This document shows, piece by piece, positions 63,605 to 64,000 of a DNA stretch of 64,000 nt. The DNA comes from Butyrivibrio sp. XPD2002 (lineage in GTDB: Bacteria > Bacillota > Clostridia > Lachnospirales > Lachnospiraceae). Each line of letters opens with the position of its first letter. Position 1 is the first letter of the stretch. The notes below the pieces were generated by a model that was given only the letters and a program-made list of their open reading frames with translations, had not been told where the DNA came from and made no database searches. The position numbers were made by a program, and so were the translations under genes. The DNA lies in the NCBI RefSeq assembly GCF_000423945.1, contig NZ_AUIY01000016.1:86121-150120 (forward strand). The letters are read 5' to 3'.

Positions 63605-64000
63605 ATGGAACAGATGACAGTCACGGCTAAAATTCAGATATCCGTTAGTGCAGACAATAAGGTTCTACTTGATAAAACCATGTCTGTTTATTCTGATGCC
63701 TGTAATTTTGTGTCTGACTATGTGTTCCGTACTCACGACCTAAAACAGTTCTCACTTAACAAGGTTTTGTATTCTACACTCCGAGAAGAGTTTGGACTTA
63801 AATCTCAAATGGCTCAGTCTGTATTTAAGACTGTTATCGCAAGATATAAAACCATTCTCGAAAATCAGAAAGAGTGGATTCAGCCATCTTTTAAGAAGCC
63901 ACAGTATGACCTTGTATGGAACAGAGATTATTCCCTTACACAAAACTGCTTTTCAGTAAACACGCTGAATGGTCGTGTTAAGTTGCCTTATTTCGCTGAA
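63605..64000 (+). CDS. tnpB: TnpB RNA-guided nuclease (3' partial)
   Basis: 132 residues, running off the window in frame. The N-terminal region (TAKIQISVSADNKVLLDKTM, SQMAQSVFKTVIARYKTI) is typical of TnpB of IS605/IS607 elements. The RuvC and zinc-finger parts and the associated guide RNA, normally at the 3' end, lie outside. AATGAGGT precedes the ATG; 80 bp separate it from the divergent DUF551-like gene. Confidence 0.85.
   Translation, partial: MEQMTVTAKIQISVSADNKVLLDKTMSVYSDACNFVSDYVFRTHDLKQFSLNKVLYSTLREEFGLKSQMAQSVFKTVIARYKTILENQKEWIQPSFKKPQYDLVWNRDYSLTQNCFSVNTLNGRVKLPYFAE

Larger units (their letters stand above)
62830..64000. mobile_element. IS605-type insertion sequence (right part outside window)
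   Basis: tnpA (minus) and tnpB (plus) are divergent, as in IS605. A GC-rich subterminal hairpin (62880-62901) lies 25 bp behind the tnpA stop. The left boundary between about 62825 and 62880 is an estimate; the cleavage site cannot be placed without the other end. Confidence 0.75.

Overview
The window looks like a chromosomal segment of a rumen- or gut-type Lachnospiraceae bacterium, probably Butyrivibrio or a close relative. This is inferred from the many hybrid histidine kinases with C-terminal Hpt domains, the protein families and moderate A+T content. Gene starts are mostly AGGAGG-type ribosome sites. No rRNA or tRNA gene was recognised.

Left part (1-17041): a c-di-GMP phosphodiesterase-like protein (5' end outside the window), a hybrid kinase and a two-receiver regulator form a signalling operon. 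Then come pyrF-pyrE with a small membrane protein, two translationally coupled hybrid kinases (the second fused to a DegV lipid-binding domain), and purE-purM-purN-purD. Nucleotide synthesis and sensor kinases are therefore interleaved; a PRPP synthetase lies at 44.2-45.3 kb.

Middle (17.2-33.8 kb): an SH3b surface protein, a GntR-clpC-135 aa-radA group, a 0.9 kb non-coding stretch with a long inverted-repeat element, two exported proteins, a complete branched-chain amino acid transporter (livK-H-M-G-F) followed by a cytidylate kinase-like gene, and a PD-(D/E)XK Rpn-like protein.

Right part (33.8-64 kb): a second copy of the hybrid kinase/two-receiver regulator cassette, an SGNH esterase, a lipoprotein, a TetR-controlled FAD oxidoreductase operon, a GT39-like glycosyltransferase, PRPP synthetase, a REC-GGDEF-EAL protein, TetR plus GH36 alpha-galactosidase, DegV, a two-gene ABC exporter, an LRR gene remnant, larB, a periplasmic-binding-domain hybrid kinase, a DUF3298-like protein, a RelA/SpoT-type synthetase, a lipoprotein, and the edge of an IS605-type element carrying tnpA, a DUF551-like small gene and the start of tnpB.

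The most unusual signals are: (1) a family of non-coding arrays with a strict 64-bp period at three loci (22.6, 34.0 and 61.0 kb); (2) a hybrid histidine kinase fused to DegV, in which the usual fatty-acid head-group ligands are replaced while a separate DegV in the same window keeps them; (3) a sister kinase whose Hpt histidine is replaced by glutamate; (4) three structured intergenic repeats with compensatory hairpin changes; (5) a ClpC with a histone-H1-like basic tail.
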